Positions 62,470-64,000 of a stretch of DNA of 64,000 bases are shown here, in pieces. How positions within the stretch are numbered: the stretch's first letter is position 1; the number at the start of each line of letters is the position of its first letter. A model generated the notes under the pieces. The model was given only the letters and a program-made list of their open reading frames with translations. It was not told the origin of the DNA and ran no database searches. The translations under genes and the position numbers were made by a program. Source of the DNA: Prevotella ihumii (GTDB taxonomy: Bacteria > Bacteroidota > Bacteroidia > Bacteroidales > Bacteroidaceae); contig NZ_LT706987.1 in NCBI RefSeq assembly GCF_900155655.1, forward strand, positions 1,052,700-1,116,699, read 5' to 3'.

Positions 62470-63048
62470 GGGTCAGTCGTAAAACCCAGTTGCACCCCTC
62501 TCTCCTCGTACACATAATTTCATAAGCTGTAAAGGAAGAAAGGAATATCCGTTACTCCCCTGAACTGTGCCCTGAAGGCTTTGACTTTTGCGATCTTCGG
62601 CTTTTGTTCCCCTGATCACAGCTACCAGCGTACCCCTGCCACCTTTGCCAGCCTTGTTGGTCAGAAACGTATAGACCTCACCGCTGCTCAGACAAGTCTC
62701 ATCGATACTCAGGCTCTCTCCCAGGTTCTCATCAAACAGCAGCCAGTCTCCCGTATGCGACAACTGCTCCCACTGGCGATAATCGCTGAAATGCTCCTTG
62801 TATTGGGTGGAAAGCTGCTTACTGTGCCGGCCTTGCGGTCTGCTTCTTCCATAAAGTTACGCTCATCCAACCAGAAGTCTATCTGGGAAATACGCTCTTG
62901 GATATCTATCACATCAAAATAATCTGCGAGTATCTCTGGAAAGATACAACGCAACAATTACTCGGTCTTTATGATGCAAAGATAACAAATACTTATGAAA
63001 TTATGTGCATAAGGGGAGAGGGGTGCAACTGGGTTTTACGACTGACCC
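62470..63048 (-). mobile_element. Deletion derivative of an ISAon1-type insertion sequence (579 bp)
   Basis: Both ends carry a long inverted repeat: GGGTCAGTCGTAAAACCCAG then TTGCACCCCTCTC at the left, its complement at the right, with matching continuing for about 56 bp with some differences. Between them lie remnants of two genes on the minus strand: an N-terminal piece (FWLDERNFMEEADRKAG) and a middle piece (ENLGESLSIDETCLSSGEVY, then TNKAGKGGRGTLVAVIRGTK), joined by deletions. These fit ISAon1-family transposase from memory. It cannot move itself. No clear target duplication. Confidence 0.75.
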
Positions 63049-63196
63049 GAAAAATGTTTCTTAACTCCATACACGATGTCATCAGTAATCCTGATGAAGT
63101 ATGGCTTAATTATGATGCTTCAGAGCCTGACAAAAAAGACAATTACCTCAACCAATGGCACTATCTTAAATATTACAAAGGAATTGCGATTGTTTG
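63049..63196 (+). pseudogene. Gene fragment, possibly of a nuclease-like toxin or phage protein
   Basis: An open frame reads MFLNSIHDVISNPDEVWLNY, then DASEPDKKDNYLNQWHYLKY and YKGIAIV, where IS66 begins and supplies W and a stop. The 5' side is cut by the ISAon1 remnant. Short motifs ISNPDEVWLN and KYYKGIAIV resemble C-terminal barnase/colicin-like nuclease domains (PBECR type) found in phage and toxin proteins, but the match is from memory. No start or end of its own. Confidence 0.5.
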
Positions 63197-63262
63197 GTAA
63201 GCATCCAATATTAGCCGCCTTTGTGTAACATTCTTGCTTTACTACCTTTGCCCGAAAAACTT

Positions 63263-63607
63263 ATGTTTGTACTCAACGAAACAAATGTTTTTCGGGTTTG
63301 TTGCACTCCTGTGGACATGCGTCAGGGTATTCTTCGCCTGTCCCAATTGGTACGCAGCAATGACTTCAATCCTTCTGATGGTGTTGTCTACGTTTTCTAC
63401 AATCGATCCCGTAACCGAATTAAATTGCTGCACTGGGAACGCTGTGGTTTTGTCGTGTATCATAAACAGATGGCACAGGGTTGCCTGAGTCCTAAAATCA
63501 TACGGGCGAGAGTTGGATTTTATGAACTTCGCTGGGACGAATTGGTACTCTATATTGAAGGTATAAATCCTAATTGCTACCGAAGAAAAAGATACAATAA
63601 ATCTTAG
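63263..63607 (+). CDS. tnpB: IS66 accessory protein TnpB, copy 2 (114 aa)
   Basis: Same protein as at 44918-45262 with two differences (NRSRNR for NRARNR, RVGFYE for RTGFYE). A TTG 42 bases upstream is the -33 box of the promoter TTG-19-TACCTTTG at 63221-63250, so the ATG at 63263 is the start. Confidence 0.9.
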   Translation: MFVLNETNVFRVCCTPVDMRQGILRLSQLVRSNDFNPSDGVVYVFYNRSRNRIKLLHWERCGFVVYHKQMAQGCLSPKIIRARVGFYELRWDELVLYIEGINPNCYRRKRYNKS

Positions 63608-63667
63608 TATTTTCTTGCCAGTGTCAGATATTTTTCGTAACTTTACATCGTATAAAGAACTGATAAT

Positions 63668-64000
63668 GTGATGGATATGCCTTATAGTACAATGACATCT
63701 GACTACCATTCTCTCACTCGGGAAGCTGTTGTTAAACTTCTTGAGCAAAGGGATGCTGAGCTTAAGATTAAGGATGCTCAACTCAAGAACAAGGATGCTG
63801 AGCTTAAGAACAAGGATACTCAACTCAAAAACAAGGATGCTGAGCTTAAGATTAAGGATGCTGAGCTGGAACGAAAGTCCCGTCGTATTCTTGAACTTGA
63901 GCGCATGGTATTTGGCAGGCGCAGCGAGAAACGCCTGCCTGAGAGTGCAAGCGGCTGGGCGGGTACGCTTTTTGACGAGCAGTGGGCCAAAGAGGGTTCC
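63668..64000 (+). CDS. tnpC: IS66 transposase TnpC, copy 2, cut by the window edge
   Basis: First 111 residues of TnpC, start GTG at 63668 or ATG at 63671. Carries the same six 7-residue repeats (DNA 63749-63874) and LERMVFGRRSEKR. PYSTM replaces PYCTM of copy 1. The frame is open to the last base of the window. Confidence 0.9.
   Translation, partial: MMDMPYSTMTSDYHSLTREAVVKLLEQRDAELKIKDAQLKNKDAELKNKDTQLKNKDAELKIKDAELERKSRRILELERMVFGRRSEKRLPESASGWAGTLFDEQWAKEGS

Larger units (their letters stand above)
63197..64000 (+). mobile_element. IS66-family insertion sequence, copy 2 (incomplete at window edge)
   Basis: Starts with GTAAGCATCCAATATTAGCC, the same end as copy 1 at 43120-45328, in the opposite orientation. 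The 8 bases before it are attgtttg; the matching duplication would be beyond the window. Nearly identical to copy 1 in the visible part. Confidence 0.93.

Noticed and set aside
62898..63048. Upstream part of the 100-codon frame ending at 63200
   Set aside because: It is a chance frame through the ISAon1 remnant; only the part from 63049 looks like gene sequence.

Overview
The window looks like chromosomal DNA of a Bacteroidales bacterium, most likely in or near Prevotella (family Prevotellaceae). Reasons: promoters of the Bacteroidetes type (TTTG or TTG, a 19-20 bp spacer, then TAnnTTTG) precede many genes; Shine-Dalgarno sequences are mostly absent; and several genes are typical of the phylum (DUF4295 beside rpmB-rpmG, DUF4301, DUF4924, serine palmitoyltransferase, malic enzyme fused to a phosphotransacetylase domain). 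Assignment to a species is not possible by reading alone.

Layout. 1-1230 holds a minus-strand protein gene and a five-gene tRNA operon (Pro-Gly-Leu-Leu-Gly) with its promoter. 1494-2874 is a 1381-bp IS4-type insertion sequence. About 3.05-17.8 kb is a mobilizable integrated element. It carries two tyrosine recombinases and a small companion gene, an IS5/IS1182-like insertion, a tandem pair of related lipoprotein genes (the second split by another copy of the 1381-bp IS), two excisionase-like HTH genes, a frameshifted VapE-type ATPase, a TOPRIM primase, a DUF3408 protein, a candidate oriT and a MobC/relaxase pair. Conjugation (mating-pore) genes are absent, so it would need a helper.

18-43 kb and 45.6-62.4 kb are mainly core chromosome: uvrA; oxidative-stress genes ahpF, ahpC and sod; serine palmitoyltransferase divergent from a lipid kinase; trmN6; a FlaA1/CapD-like sugar-nucleotide enzyme; truA, comEC and a phosphatase; an HdeD-like membrane protein; a lysE-DUF4924-rfbD-prfC run; a ROK sugar kinase; a Wzi-like outer-membrane protein; malic enzyme; a TetR regulator; a RelA-like (p)ppGpp enzyme; DUF4301; rpmB-rpmG-DUF4295; cinA; map-tsaD; a Crp/Fnr regulator; hsp20; a Ca/Na antiporter; a TlpA-like protein; and a preQ1 riboswitch followed by a queuosine-precursor transporter and queF. 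The right edge (62.47-64 kb) is a pile of mobile DNA: a deletion derivative of an ISAon1-type IS, a gene fragment, and a second IS66 copy that runs off the window.

The most interesting structure is non-coding. A family of about 197-bp elements with 19-bp terminal inverted repeats and TTAA-like flanks occurs eight times, in two sequence types (A and B) whose central hairpin differs by paired changes. One type B copy is split by IS66 with a clean 8-bp target duplication, and one half-copy supplies the stop codon of trmN6. A second family made of two short palindromes (CAAAGTTSAACTTTG and AAAACATATATGTTTT) recurs at five loci, and one palindrome lies at both ends of the mobilizable element as a possible attachment core. 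Also notable are a six-unit 22-bp tandem repeat beginning in the last codons of rfbD, a perfect 28-bp inverted repeat, and a RelA homologue without a recognisable HD hydrolase motif.
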